DNA of 16,997 nt from Patulibacter sp. (GTDB lineage Bacteria > Actinomycetota > Thermoleophilia > Solirubrobacterales > Solirubrobacteraceae): the NCBI GenBank assembly GCA_031119595.1, contig JAVHXX010000003.1, forward strand, positions 1 to 16,997, in the 5' to 3' direction. A program made the translations under genes and the position numbers. This document shows positions 1 through 7,290 of the stretch, in pieces; position 1 is the first letter of the stretch; the number at the start of each line of letters is the position of its first letter. The notes beneath the pieces are model-generated. The model saw nothing but the letters and a program-made list of their open reading frames with translations. It made no database searches and was not told the origin of the DNA.

Positions 1-514
1 GCGGATCGAGCAGCACGGAAACCCCAATCTGCGCGGTGATGCCCGGACCGGCCGCGAGCTCGGTGGTCGTCCCGGCGCCGGCGGTCGTGCCGTAGACGAC
101 GTAGTCGCCCTTGTCGGTGACGACGACGATGTCGCCGAGGCCGTCGTGGTCGACGTCCCCCGCTGCCGTCGCGCCCCAGAGCGCGGCGCCCGAGGGGATG
201 CGGTACGAGATCGCCCGCGTGCCGAGTTCGAGGGTCGGGTCGACCCCGACCGGCGGGGTCGAGGCGCCGAAGATCACCACGACGGTGGTGTCGTACGCGC
301 GATAGAGGACGTCGGTCTTGCCGTCGCCGTTGAAGTCGCCGGCGCTGCCGAGCAGGTTGCCGCCGTTCGTGCCGGTGAGCACGAGCGGGCCCGGCGCGGC
401 CGAGGCACCCGTCGGTGCGGCCAGCGCGCCGATCGGTGCGAGGAGCATCGCCGCGGTGGCGGCGACGGTGAGGGGTGAGCGCGCCCGACGGGCGCGCGGC
501 AGGGATCGGGACAT
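1..514 (-). CDS. Secreted FG-GAP repeat protein, C-terminus cut by window edge
   Basis: The reading frame opens at ATG 514 and is still open at base 2, so only the first 171 residues are present. It starts with a signal peptide: an Arg-rich n-region (RARRARS), a hydrophobic stretch of about 20 residues and a likely cleavage after GASA/A near residue 41. Two FG-GAP/VCBS calcium-binding motifs follow, GDFNGDGKTD (about residues 61-70) and GDVDHDGLGD (about 118-127), typical of beta-propeller blades of exported proteins. It is clearly a paralogue of the next gene: both share GDVDHDG and a following DYVVYG. Its start lies only 5 nt after that gene's stop, so the two are probably co-transcribed and perhaps translationally coupled; I see no strong Shine-Dalgarno of its own. 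The role is unknown; extracellular binding or adhesion is an inference from the family. Whether a lectin domain also lies at its C-terminus cannot be seen. Confidence 0.85.
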   Translation of the reverse strand, partial: MSRSLPRARRARSPLTVAATAAMLLAPIGALAAPTGASAAPGPLVLTGTNGGNLLGSAGDFNGDGKTDVLYRAYDTTVVVIFGASTPPVGVDPTLELGTRAISYRIPSGAALWGATAAGDVDHDGLGDIVVVTDKGDYVVYGTTAGAGTTTELAAGPGITAQIGVSVLLDP

Positions 515-519
515 GCTGC

Positions 520-2922
520 TCAGCTCGTGGTGATCGAGAGTCCGGAGGCGGGGATCGTGTGCGCCTCGTACACGGAGGCGCCGGTCGACGCGGTGAAGGC
601 GAGGTGCGCGGGCGCCGGCAGGGTCATCGTGCGGGACATCCGCAGCGACCCGTTCACGTAGACCGAGACGACGCCGTTCTTGGAGACGATCCGCACGGCG
701 ATCTTCGACCCGCGCAGCGTGACCCCGGGATCGGCGGTCTGCAGGTAGCGCAGCGAGGTCCCCGAGACGCCGTCGGCCCAGCCGACGAAGTTCGCGCTCG
801 GGTCGCCGGGTTCCTTGACCTCGTCGAAGGCGAGTGCGAGCCCCTGCAGGCCGCCGAAGCCGAGCAGTCCGGCGCCGCCACCGAGGTAGCCACCGAGTGG
901 ATCGGTGCCGTCGGACGACAGATCGTCGGGGAGGAACGCGACGGTCGTCCCCTCCCCCGCGCCGTTGCCGCCGCTGTTCGTGAGCGTGAACGAGATCGTC
1001 TTGCCGTTGAGGTCGAGCGGAGCCCGCCAGACGATGCTGCCGACCTTGCCGGCCGCGGCCGTGGCGAGCACCTGGTCGCCTCCGCCACCGTTGCCGTATG
1101 CGGCGCCGGTCGCGGTCCAGCCCGAGTCGACGATCTTCGTGGGCAGGTCCGGGGTGTTCGGGAGGACGCAGGTGTCGGTCTGGACGAAGTGGTTCGCGCC
1201 TGCCGCGAGCTTGACCGACGCCCCTGGCCCGTAATACGGCGGGGTCGGCTGGGCGACGCCGTTGAAGGTGACGCTCGTGACGAACGTGCAGTCGGTGTAG
1301 ACGAACTGGTTCGGGGTGATCGGGGAGAAGTCGCGGTAGGCCGAGATGTCGCACGGATCCCCGGCCTGGAACGCTGCGCGCGTGAACGCCTTCGTCTCCC
1401 CGTTCGCGCCGTGGATCGGGTCGTTCGCGACGTTGCACGTCGCGGTCGCGTCGTAGGTCAGCTGCTTCAGCGGGCGTCCGTACGGCCCCACGACGGTGAG
1501 CTTCACGTCGAGTGACGCCGTCGCCGCCGGGCCACCGCCGCCGCTCGGGCTCGTGGCCGTGCCGTGCGTGAGCACCCAGGTGCCCGTGGCGCCGTACTGC
1601 GAGACGAGCAGGTCATCCACGCCGTCGCCGTCGAGGTCGCCACCGCCGAACAGGTACCCGCTCGACCGACCGGGTGGGAGCGGCACCGACGGCGATCCGG
1701 CGACGTCGAGCGTGGCCGGGGGCCGGGGCACACTCGTGATCAGGTGGAGCGGGCCGTTCGGACCGACGTCGTCGGTGTAGCGGTAGGCGACGATGTCGTC
1801 GCGGCCGTCGCCGTTCTGGTCGCCGGCCGCGACCACGGCAGTCGTGTTGGTGCTGCCGTCCGCGAGTGTGACCTGCGGGTCGCCGGACGGCAGGCTCGTC
1901 GGCGTGCCGCGGCGCCCGAAGATGATCTTCGCGCCGGAGAGAACGAGGTCGTCGAGACCGTCGCCGTCGACATCGCCGATGCCGTCGATCTGGCTGAGCT
2001 GGTCGCCGGGGGTGGTCGGGAGTTTCAGCGCGCCCGCGCCGAGCGTCGCCGAGACCGAGAAGGTGCCGGACCGGCCGTAGAGGACGTAGCTCGAGTCGGG
2101 CTTGTTGCTGGTCACGCCGACGTCCGTCCTGCCGTCGCCGTTGAAGTCCCCGAGGGCCGACAGCCGCACCGGCACGTAGACGCAGTGGTACTGGAACCAG
2201 ATCCAGGCGCAGGTCTGGGTGCTGTTGATCAGCGAGACCCGCGCGTTCTGGGTGTTCGGGTCGAGCGTGCTCAGGCGCGGGCCGCCGCGGACGATCGCGG
2301 AGCCGAGGTCGCCGCGGGCGACGGCGAGGTCGTCGATGCCGTCACCGTCGAAGTCGCCGATGCCGCGGATGTCGGTGGTGCCGCCGCGCAGTTTGAACTT
2401 CGAGGCGCCTGCGCCGGCGCCATCGAGGTCGATCGTGCGCCCGGCGACGGCCGACGAGCCGTAGACGACGTAGTCGAGCGATGCCGTCGCGAGGACGAGG
2501 TCGGCCTTGCCGTCGTGGTCGACGTCTCCGGCGCGGGCGGTCTGCACGAACCCGCCTGCCTGGGTCGTGGTGTACGTGGTGACGCGGGCGCCCTGCGGCT
2601 GCGTGAGGTCGAGGTCGACCGGCGCGGAGCGCGTGCCGCGGACCACGTAGGCATTCGCGTTGCTGACGAACGCCGCATCGCCGATGCCGTCGCCGTCGAA
2701 GTCGCCGAGGAGCGCACGCGTCAGACCGAAGCCGTTGGCGTTGCCGGGCAGGCCGGGCGTGGTGACGACGCTCGTGAGCTTGAGCGGGTTGACGGCCGCG
2801 GACGCCGACGGCGCACCGAGGATCACCGCGGCTCCCGTGACGGTGACGACGAGCGCAGCGGACCGCAGGCTTCGCAGGAACGGGGACGGCGTCTGGACGG
2901 GACGCCGGAGGACACGGGACAT
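520..2922 (-). CDS. Secreted seven-motif FG-GAP protein with C-terminal L-type-lectin-like domain
   Basis: An 800-residue exported protein. The frame opens earlier at a TTG (2970), but ATG 2922 puts a normal signal peptide at the N-terminus (MSRVLRRP..., hydrophobic core, cleavage near SASA/A at about residue 43), so I chose it. Seven DxDGDG-type FG-GAP motifs at about residues 73, 132, 189, 258, 317, 367 and 429 fit a seven-bladed integrin-alpha-like propeller with calcium sites. Residues about 470-590 form a four-cysteine linker of unknown fold. Residues about 598-800 look like a legume/L-type lectin domain: the segment LALAFDEVKEPGDPSANFVG matches the usual pattern of an acidic metal-binding strand followed by Asn, and the C-terminal part is a long run of beta strands. 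Likely a cell-surface or released carbohydrate-binding protein (inference). The propeller call is firm, the lectin call moderate. Confidence 0.88.
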   Translation of the reverse strand: MSRVLRRPVQTPSPFLRSLRSAALVVTVTGAAVILGAPSASAAVNPLKLTSVVTTPGLPGNANGFGLTRALLGDFDGDGIGDAAFVSNANAYVVRGTRSAPVDLDLTQPQGARVTTYTTTQAGGFVQTARAGDVDHDGKADLVLATASLDYVVYGSSAVAGRTIDLDGAGAGASKFKLRGGTTDIRGIGDFDGDGIDDLAVARGDLGSAIVRGGPRLSTLDPNTQNARVSLINSTQTCAWIWFQYHCVYVPVRLSALGDFNGDGRTDVGVTSNKPDSSYVLYGRSGTFSVSATLGAGALKLPTTPGDQLSQIDGIGDVDGDGLDDLVLSGAKIIFGRRGTPTSLPSGDPQVTLADGSTNTTAVVAAGDQNGDGRDDIVAYRYTDDVGPNGPLHLITSVPRPPATLDVAGSPSVPLPPGRSSGYLFGGGDLDGDGVDDLLVSQYGATGTWVLTHGTATSPSGGGGPAATASLDVKLTVVGPYGRPLKQLTYDATATCNVANDPIHGANGETKAFTRAAFQAGDPCDISAYRDFSPITPNQFVYTDCTFVTSVTFNGVAQPTPPYYGPGASVKLAAGANHFVQTDTCVLPNTPDLPTKIVDSGWTATGAAYGNGGGGDQVLATAAAGKVGSIVWRAPLDLNGKTISFTLTNSGGNGAGEGTTVAFLPDDLSSDGTDPLGGYLGGGAGLLGFGGLQGLALAFDEVKEPGDPSANFVGWADGVSGTSLRYLQTADPGVTLRGSKIAVRIVSKNGVVSVYVNGSLRMSRTMTLPAPAHLAFTASTGASVYEAHTIPASGLSITTS

Positions 2923-2946
2923 GGCCGCTCTGGGTGGGTGGCGGGT

Positions 2947-2981
2947 CGGCCGCAGGCGGCCGTGGGACAACGCCGACCCTA
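2947..2981 (-). promoter_or_regulatory. Possible promoter -10 and 5' UTR hairpin of the FG-GAP operon
   Basis: On the minus strand TAGGGT (2981-2976) is a typical actinobacterial -10 box, about 50 nt before ATG 2922. No convincing -35 lies 17-19 nt upstream. Between the box and the gene is a near-perfect palindrome with 7-base arms, CGGCCGC/GCGGCCG (2947-2962), that can form a stable hairpin in the leader. No clear Shine-Dalgarno precedes the ATG. Confidence 0.3.
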
Positions 2982-3067
2982 CGCCCGAGCGTGCCGCCTT
3001 TCAGAACGTGGTTCCAGAAGCGCTCGACCGAGGTCGCCCGGGACGGAGGCGGAACCCTTCCTCGCAA

Positions 3068-3080
3068 CCGCCGGTGGCGG
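3068..3080. terminator. Small GC hairpin after the sigma factor gene
   Basis: CCGCC-GGT-GGCGG forms a perfect 5-bp stem with a 3-nt loop just downstream of the sigma factor stop codon on the minus strand. There is no T-run after it. It may help end transcription before the FG-GAP genes, but such hairpins are frequent by chance in DNA this GC-rich. Confidence 0.25.
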
Positions 3081-3089
3081 CCCGCGGGG

Positions 3090-4337
3090 TCAGTCGTCGA
3101 TGGTCTCCAGCGCCGCCGCGCGACCGCGGAGGTAGTCGGTCGAGGCGGGATCGTCGACGAGCGCGGCCGCTCGCCTGAGCGCGGCGGCCGCGGCCGCCGG
3201 GTCCTGCCCGGCTCGTGCGAGGAGGTCCCCACGGGTCGCGTGCAGCGCCGCGAGGCGGTCGGCGCCGTCCACGGCATCGAGCAGCGCCAGGCCGGCGGCC
3301 GGCCCGTCGACCCGACCCGTGATCGCCGCGAGGGCGATGGCGCCGCCGAGCGTCGGGGCGACGGCCTGCAGCGCGCGGGCGAGGAGCTGGAGCGCCGGCC
3401 AGTCGACGCGTCCCGAGACGGCACGGGCGGCGTGTACGGCCTGCATCGCCGCCTCGAGGCGGAACAGGCCCGGCGCGCGGCTGGCGCCTGCCGCGTCGGC
3501 ACGCCGCAGATATCCCTCGCCCTCGCCGATCATCGCGGCGTCCCAGTCGGCGGGATCCTGCTCGTCGAGGGGGACGAACGCCCCGGCGCGGGCCGGGGCG
3601 CGCGACAGCGACAACGCGATGACGGCCGCGAGACCCCAGGCCTCAGGCTCGTCGTCGAGCAGCGCGGCGGTCGACACGGCGAGGTGCAGCGCCTCACCGG
3701 CGAACGAGCTCGGATCGTCGTGGCGGCCGCCGTCGGCGTCGCGCCAGGCGATCGCGTAACAGCCGTAGATCGCCTCGAGGACGGCCGGGAGCCGGGTCGG
3801 CATCACGTCGCGCCCCGGGACCGCGAACGGGATCCCGGTGTCGCGGATGCGCCGCTTCGCGCGGACGAGCCGCTGCGCCAGGGTCGCCGTAGGGATCCCG
3901 TACGCCGCGGCGATCCGGGCGGCATCGAACCCGAGCGCGCACTGCAACATGAGCGGCGTGCGGATCGCGGCGTCGATCGCGGGATGCGCGCACGCGAACA
4001 GCAGCTCGAGCCGCCGGTCACCGATGGCGTCCGGCTCGAACGCCTCGAGCGGCCCCGTCACGCGGGGGTCGCGGTCGGGATCCCACGCCTCGCCCGTCCG
4101 GTGGGCCGACGACTTCCACACGTCGCGTTGTCGGTTGCGTGCCACGGTCAGCAGCCAGGCGTCGGGGTGGTCCGGCACGCCGGCCTGCGGCCACGTCACG
4201 AGCGCCTGCTCGAACGCGTCCGCGACGGCGTCCTCGGCGAGCGCGAGGTCGCGGCTCGCCGAGGCGAGCATCGCGACCAACCGCCCGAACGACGCGCGCG
4301 CGGCCACCTCGGCCGCGGCGCGTGCATCGCCCGTCAC
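3090..4337 (-). CDS. ECF42-type RNA polymerase sigma factor with C-terminal TPR-like extension
   Basis: About 415 residues, twice the size of a simple ECF sigma factor. The first ~80 residues match sigma region 2 (LAEDAVADAFEQALVTWP, then PDAWLLTVARNRQRD). Residues about 110-165 match region 4, with a helix-turn-helix (ARIAAAYGIPTATLAQRLVRAKRRIR). The long C-terminal part is Ala-rich and helical (DUF6596/TPR-like) and contains LDEQDPADWDAAMIGEG, close to the motif I recall as conserved in group ECF42. These factors lack a classical membrane anti-sigma factor and are usually encoded beside a DGPF-motif YCII protein, exactly as here. GTG 4337 overlaps the partner's TGA as GTGA and is my preferred start; GTG 4352 has GGAGGTGA directly upstream but with almost no spacing, and would add five residues. 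It likely directs transcription of its own operon. Confidence 0.93.
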   Translation of the reverse strand: MTGDARAAAEVAARASFGRLVAMLASASRDLALAEDAVADAFEQALVTWPQAGVPDHPDAWLLTVARNRQRDVWKSSAHRTGEAWDPDRDPRVTGPLEAFEPDAIGDRRLELLFACAHPAIDAAIRTPLMLQCALGFDAARIAAAYGIPTATLAQRLVRAKRRIRDTGIPFAVPGRDVMPTRLPAVLEAIYGCYAIAWRDADGGRHDDPSSFAGEALHLAVSTAALLDDEPEAWGLAAVIALSLSRAPARAGAFVPLDEQDPADWDAAMIGEGEGYLRRADAAGASRAPGLFRLEAAMQAVHAARAVSGRVDWPALQLLARALQAVAPTLGGAIALAAITGRVDGPAAGLALLDAVDGADRLAALHATRGDLLARAGQDPAAAAAALRRAAALVDDPASTDYLRGRAAALETIDD

Positions 4338-4714
4338 GCGCTCCGGACCCACTCACCTCCGACCGTGTGGATCGCGCTGGGACGGACCTCGACGGTCCCC
4401 CACTCGGCCGCCGGGGCCTGCCGCGCCCACTCGAGCGCGGCGTCGAGGTCGGCGACGTCGATGACGAAGACCCCGCCGAGTTGTTCCTTCGTGTCCGCGA
4501 ACGGCCCGTCCTGGATGCGGACGTCGTCGCCGGTCACCGACACGGTGGTCGAGTTCGGGCTCCCGGCGAGGATCTCCGCGCCGATGAGCACGCCCGCCGC
4601 GTGCAGGGTCGCGGCGTACGCCGTCATCGCGACGCGCCCGGCCTCCATGGCCTCGGGGTCGATCGGGTGCTCGTCGGTGGGCTCGGCGTGGTGCTGGAGC
4701 AGCATGTAGCGCAT
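4334..4714 (-). CDS. YCII-related DGPF-domain protein
   Basis: A 126-residue soluble protein of the YCII/DGPF superfamily: N-terminal MRYMLLQHH strand, then the signature DGPFADTKEQLGG at about residues 69-81 and an alpha/beta end with VDVADLDAALEWA. I chose ATG 4714 over the open frame further upstream because the family begins MRYMLL and GAGG lies 8 nt before it. The last bases overlap the start of the ECF sigma gene, implying one mRNA and translational coupling. DGPF proteins are the constant genomic partners of ECF42 sigma factors. Their biochemical role is not settled; a role in signal sensing or as the regulated effector has been proposed. A promoter-like site matching the ECF42 group lies upstream. 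Confidence 0.92.
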   Translation of the reverse strand: MRYMLLQHHAEPTDEHPIDPEAMEAGRVAMTAYAATLHAAGVLIGAEILAGSPNSTTVSVTGDDVRIQDGPFADTKEQLGGVFVIDVADLDAALEWARQAPAAEWGTVEVRPSAIHTVGGEWVRSA

Positions 4715-4774
4715 GGGGTCATCCTCGCTGGTCGTTCGTCGGTCGGCCACGCGGAATGCGCGGCTCATCTGGAT

Positions 4775-4801
4775 GACGAGCGACCTCGCGCTCGATCGAC
4801 A
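4775..4801 (-). promoter_or_regulatory. Putative ECF42-dependent promoter of the DGPF-sigma operon
   Basis: On the minus strand TGTCGA (4801-4796) is followed after exactly 17 nt by CGTC (4778-4775). From memory, ECF42 target promoters characterised in Streptomyces have a TGTCGA -35 element and a CGA/TC-type -10. The -10 ends about 60 nt before the ATG of the DGPF gene and gives a leader of roughly 50 nt. This suggests the sigma factor transcribes its own operon. Confidence 0.65.
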
Positions 4802-4855
4802 CGACTTCGCCGGGTGGCCGCGCCCTGCGACCACCTGGCGCGAATGCGCTCCCCG

Positions 4856-5671
4856 CTAGGCGCGCTGCAGCAGGAGCGCGGCCCAGTCGCCGAGGTTCCG
4901 GCGGCCCGTCTCGCGGAGGCCGTGCCGCTCGAACGCCGCCGCGACCTCGTCGGCCTCGTGGCGCAGCAGCCCGGAGGCGACGAGCGTGTGCGGGGGCTCG
5001 GGCGCGAACCCGGTCTCGGCGACCTGGAGCAGCAGCGGACGCAGCAGGTTCGCGGCGATCACCGGCGCAGACGGGATCGTGTCGGCGTGCATGAGGTCGA
5101 AGCGCGCGGCCTTGACCTCGACCCCGTTGACCTCGGCGTTCGTGGCGGTCGCCTCGACGCTCGCCGGGTCGAAGTCCAGGCCGACGACCGGCCCGAACCC
5201 GGCCTGCGCGGCAGCGATCGCGAGGACGCCCGAGCCGCAGCCCAGGTCGAGCATGGCGCCGGACGGTTCGAGCTCGAGGAGGAGCTCGAGGCAGAGCTGG
5301 GTGGTTTCGTGGGCGCCGGTCCCGAAGGCGCGGGCCGGGTCGATCACGAGGTCGACGAGGCCCGGCTGGGCCTCCAGCCACGGCGGCCGCACGTGCAGCT
5401 TGCCGGCGATCGTGACGGGCTTGTGGAACTCGCGCCAACGCTCGTGCCAGTCGTCGGCGATCTCCTCGGTGAAGACGTCGACCGGGATCCCGGCGACATG
5501 CGCGGCGGCAGCACCGAGGTCGGGGAGCTCGCCGGCGGCGCCGTAGACGGCGTACTCGACGAGGCCACCGTCGACGTCGCGCTCCTCGATCCCCGACGGG
5601 GCGAGCTCGAGCAGTTCGGCGAGCACGAGCTCGCTGCGATCGCGCGGGACGCGCACGGCAAGACGGATCAT
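4856..5671 (-). CDS. prmA: Ribosomal protein L11 methyltransferase
   Basis: A 271-residue SAM-dependent class I methyltransferase that should trimethylate ribosomal protein L11 in the cytoplasm. The PrmA signature is present: DPARAFGTGAHETTQLCL (about residues 111-128), where the family usually has HPTT rather than HETT. It is followed by the SAM-binding loop LDLGCGSGVLAIAAAQ (141-156), the acidic residue after strand 2 (GLDFD, 164-168) and the NLL motif (208-210). The N-terminal ~80 residues correspond to the L11-recognition domain. It is somewhat shorter than the E. coli enzyme (293 aa). ATG 5671 overlaps the dnaJ stop as ATGA, so it is translated from the dnaJ message, a common arrangement. 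No terminator with a T-run is evident after it. Confidence 0.95.
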   Translation of the reverse strand: MIRLAVRVPRDRSELVLAELLELAPSGIEERDVDGGLVEYAVYGAAGELPDLGAAAAHVAGIPVDVFTEEIADDWHERWREFHKPVTIAGKLHVRPPWLEAQPGLVDLVIDPARAFGTGAHETTQLCLELLLELEPSGAMLDLGCGSGVLAIAAAQAGFGPVVGLDFDPASVEATATNAEVNGVEVKAARFDLMHADTIPSAPVIAANLLRPLLLQVAETGFAPEPPHTLVASGLLRHEADEVAAAFERHGLRETGRRNLGDWAALLLQRA

Positions 5672-6783
5672 CGGCGCTTCCCGGCCAGGCGGCGCAGGCG
5701 TTCGCCGATGCCACCGGGGGTCTTGAGGTTGCGGTCCTCGAGCGAGTCGGCGAAGGCCTCGAGCAGCTCGCGCTGCTTCTCGTCGAGGCGGCGCGGGACG
5801 ACGACGTCGAGGATGACGCGCAGCTCGCCGCGCTGATCACCGCGGCCTCGCGGCATGCCGAGCCCCTGGATCCGGACCTCTTCGCCGGGCTGCGCGCCCG
5901 CGGGCACCTCGACCGGGATGGGCCCGTCGAAGCCGTCGATCTCGAGCGTCGTGCCGAGGGCCGCGAACGGCGCGGCGACCTCGGCGATCGCGACGAGATG
6001 GTCGCCGTCGCGCGTGAAGACGGGGTGCTGACGGACGGCGACCTGCACGTAGAGATCGCCGGACGGCGCGCCGGCCTCGCCGGCGTGGCCTTCGCCGCGG
6101 AGGCGGATGCGCTGCCCGTGGGCGATGCCGAGCGGGATGTCGATGGCGACGTCGCGGCGCTGCACCACGCGGCCTTCGCCGCGGCAGGTCGGGCAGGGCT
6201 CCTCGATCATCACGCCGCGGCCGGCGCACTGGTCGCAGGCGACGGCACGCACGACCTGGCCGAAGGGCGTCCGCGCGACGGCGCGCAGCTCGCCGGAGCC
6301 ACCGCACTTGCTGCAGGTCGAGGTCTTCGTGCCGGGTTTCGCGCCCACGCCGTCGCAGGTCTCGCACTGCACGATCGCGTCGAAGGACAGCTCGACGCGG
6401 CCGCCCTTGACGGTCTGTTCGAGGTCGAGGTCGAGCCGGACCAGGAGGTCCTCGCCGTGGGCGGGGCCGCCCTGGCCGCCGCCGCCGAAGCCGTCGCCGA
6501 AGAATGCGGAGAAGAGGTCGGAGAAGGAGCCGAAGCCTTCGGTCTGCGACTGGAACCCGCCGCCACGCAGGCCGTCGTGGCCGTAGCGGTCGTACGTGGC
6601 GCGCCGGTCCGCGTCGCCGAGGATCTCGTAGGCCTGGGCGGCCTCCTTGAACTTGTCCTCCGCGTCCGGGGCGTCGTTGTTGTCCGGGTGGAGCTCGCGG
6701 GCGAGCCGGCGGAAGGCCTTCTTGATGGCGCCGTCGTCGGCGTCGCGCGGGACGCCGAGGACGTCATAGGGGTCGCGTGGCAC
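5668..6783 (-). CDS. dnaJ: Chaperone protein DnaJ (Hsp40)
   Basis: 371 residues, the full length of a type I DnaJ. Residues 1-70 are the J domain with the HPD triad at 32-34, which stimulates DnaK ATPase. A Gly/Phe-rich linker follows (about 74-110). The zinc-binding domain holds four CxxCxGxG repeats, beginning at Cys140, Cys157, Cys183 and Cys197, then the client-binding C-terminal beta domains. The start is GTG 6783, the only start that gives a complete J domain (PRDPYDVLGV); only a weak GGGTGG precedes it. The upstream DUF1003 gene ends 27 nt before, and prmA overlaps its stop by 4 nt, so it looks like part of the hrcA-prmA block. No dnaK or grpE is in the window, so this may be the HrcA-linked DnaJ of a genome that has two. 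Confidence 0.97.
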   Translation of the reverse strand: MPRDPYDVLGVPRDADDGAIKKAFRRLARELHPDNNDAPDAEDKFKEAAQAYEILGDADRRATYDRYGHDGLRGGGFQSQTEGFGSFSDLFSAFFGDGFGGGGQGGPAHGEDLLVRLDLDLEQTVKGGRVELSFDAIVQCETCDGVGAKPGTKTSTCSKCGGSGELRAVARTPFGQVVRAVACDQCAGRGVMIEEPCPTCRGEGRVVQRRDVAIDIPLGIAHGQRIRLRGEGHAGEAGAPSGDLYVQVAVRQHPVFTRDGDHLVAIAEVAAPFAALGTTLEIDGFDGPIPVEVPAGAQPGEEVRIQGLGMPRGRGDQRGELRVILDVVVPRRLDEKQRELLEAFADSLEDRNLKTPGGIGERLRRLAGKRR

Positions 6784-6810
6784 CCACCCAGTGTGCCGGA
6801 GCCCGGAGGA

Positions 6811-7290
6811 TCACGCGGAGTCGGCGTCCTCCGGGAGGCGCTCGTCGAGCATCCGGGCGAGATCGCGGACGGCGTCCTCGAGGTCGTCGCGGCCGACCGT
6901 CTGCTCGAGCAGGAGGCGCAGGCCCGCGATCTCCCGCGCGAGGAACTCGCTCTCGGCGAGCTGGCGGGCGTTGGTTTCACGGTCCCGCTCGATGTCGATC
7001 TTGTCGCGGTCGGCCTGGCGGTTCTGCGCGAGGAGGATCAGCGGCGCCGAGTACGCCGCCTGGGTCGAGAAGGCGAGGTTGAGCAGGATGAACGGGTACG
7101 GGTCCCACCGCAGCACGACCACGGACACGTTCACCACGATCCACACCACGACGACCACGGTCTGGAACACGAGGTAGCGCCCGGTGCCGAGGCCGCGGGC
7201 GAGCTTCTCCGCGAAGCGACCGAAGGTCTCGGGGTCGTAGGTGGGCCCGCCGCCGGTGCCGCGGGGCTTGTCGAGATCGTCGCCGCGCAT
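6811..7290 (-). CDS. DUF1003 inner-membrane protein
   Basis: A 159-residue membrane protein. Two hydrophobic helices lie at about residues 40-60 and 66-88, enclosing the DUF1003 hallmark DPYPFILLNLAFSTQAAYS and the exit AQNRQADRDK. The C-terminal ~65 residues are charged and helical, probably a coiled coil (IERDRETNARQLAESEFLAREI). The ATG directly abuts the stop of the upstream gene (TAG then ATG, no spacing), so translation is almost certainly coupled. Function is unknown for the family. In actinobacteria it recurs next to the MgtE_N/CBS protein found upstream here, so a joint role in ion homeostasis or membrane stress is a reasonable but unproven inference. Confidence 0.92.
   Translation of the reverse strand: MRGDDLDKPRGTGGGPTYDPETFGRFAEKLARGLGTGRYLVFQTVVVVVWIVVNVSVVVLRWDPYPFILLNLAFSTQAAYSAPLILLAQNRQADRDKIDIERDRETNARQLAESEFLAREIAGLRLLLEQTVGRDDLEDAVRDLARMLDERLPEDADSA

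Noticed and set aside
475..1515. Long plus-strand open frames opposite the FG-GAP genes (also 1564-3135 and 2934-4709)
   Set aside because: They lie antisense to well-supported genes, are rich in Arg, Gly and Val, show no domain motif, and are expected from the third-position GC bias of the real genes.
520..2922. EF-hand interpretation of the DxDxDG motifs
   Set aside because: The motifs repeat at about 50-70-residue spacing within beta-strand-rich sequence in an exported protein, as in FG-GAP propellers, and lack the flanking helices of EF hands.
2923..2970. TTG start at 2970 for the lectin-propeller protein
   Set aside because: ATG 2922 gives a standard signal peptide; the extra 16 residues would place His/Arg/Pro-rich sequence before it.
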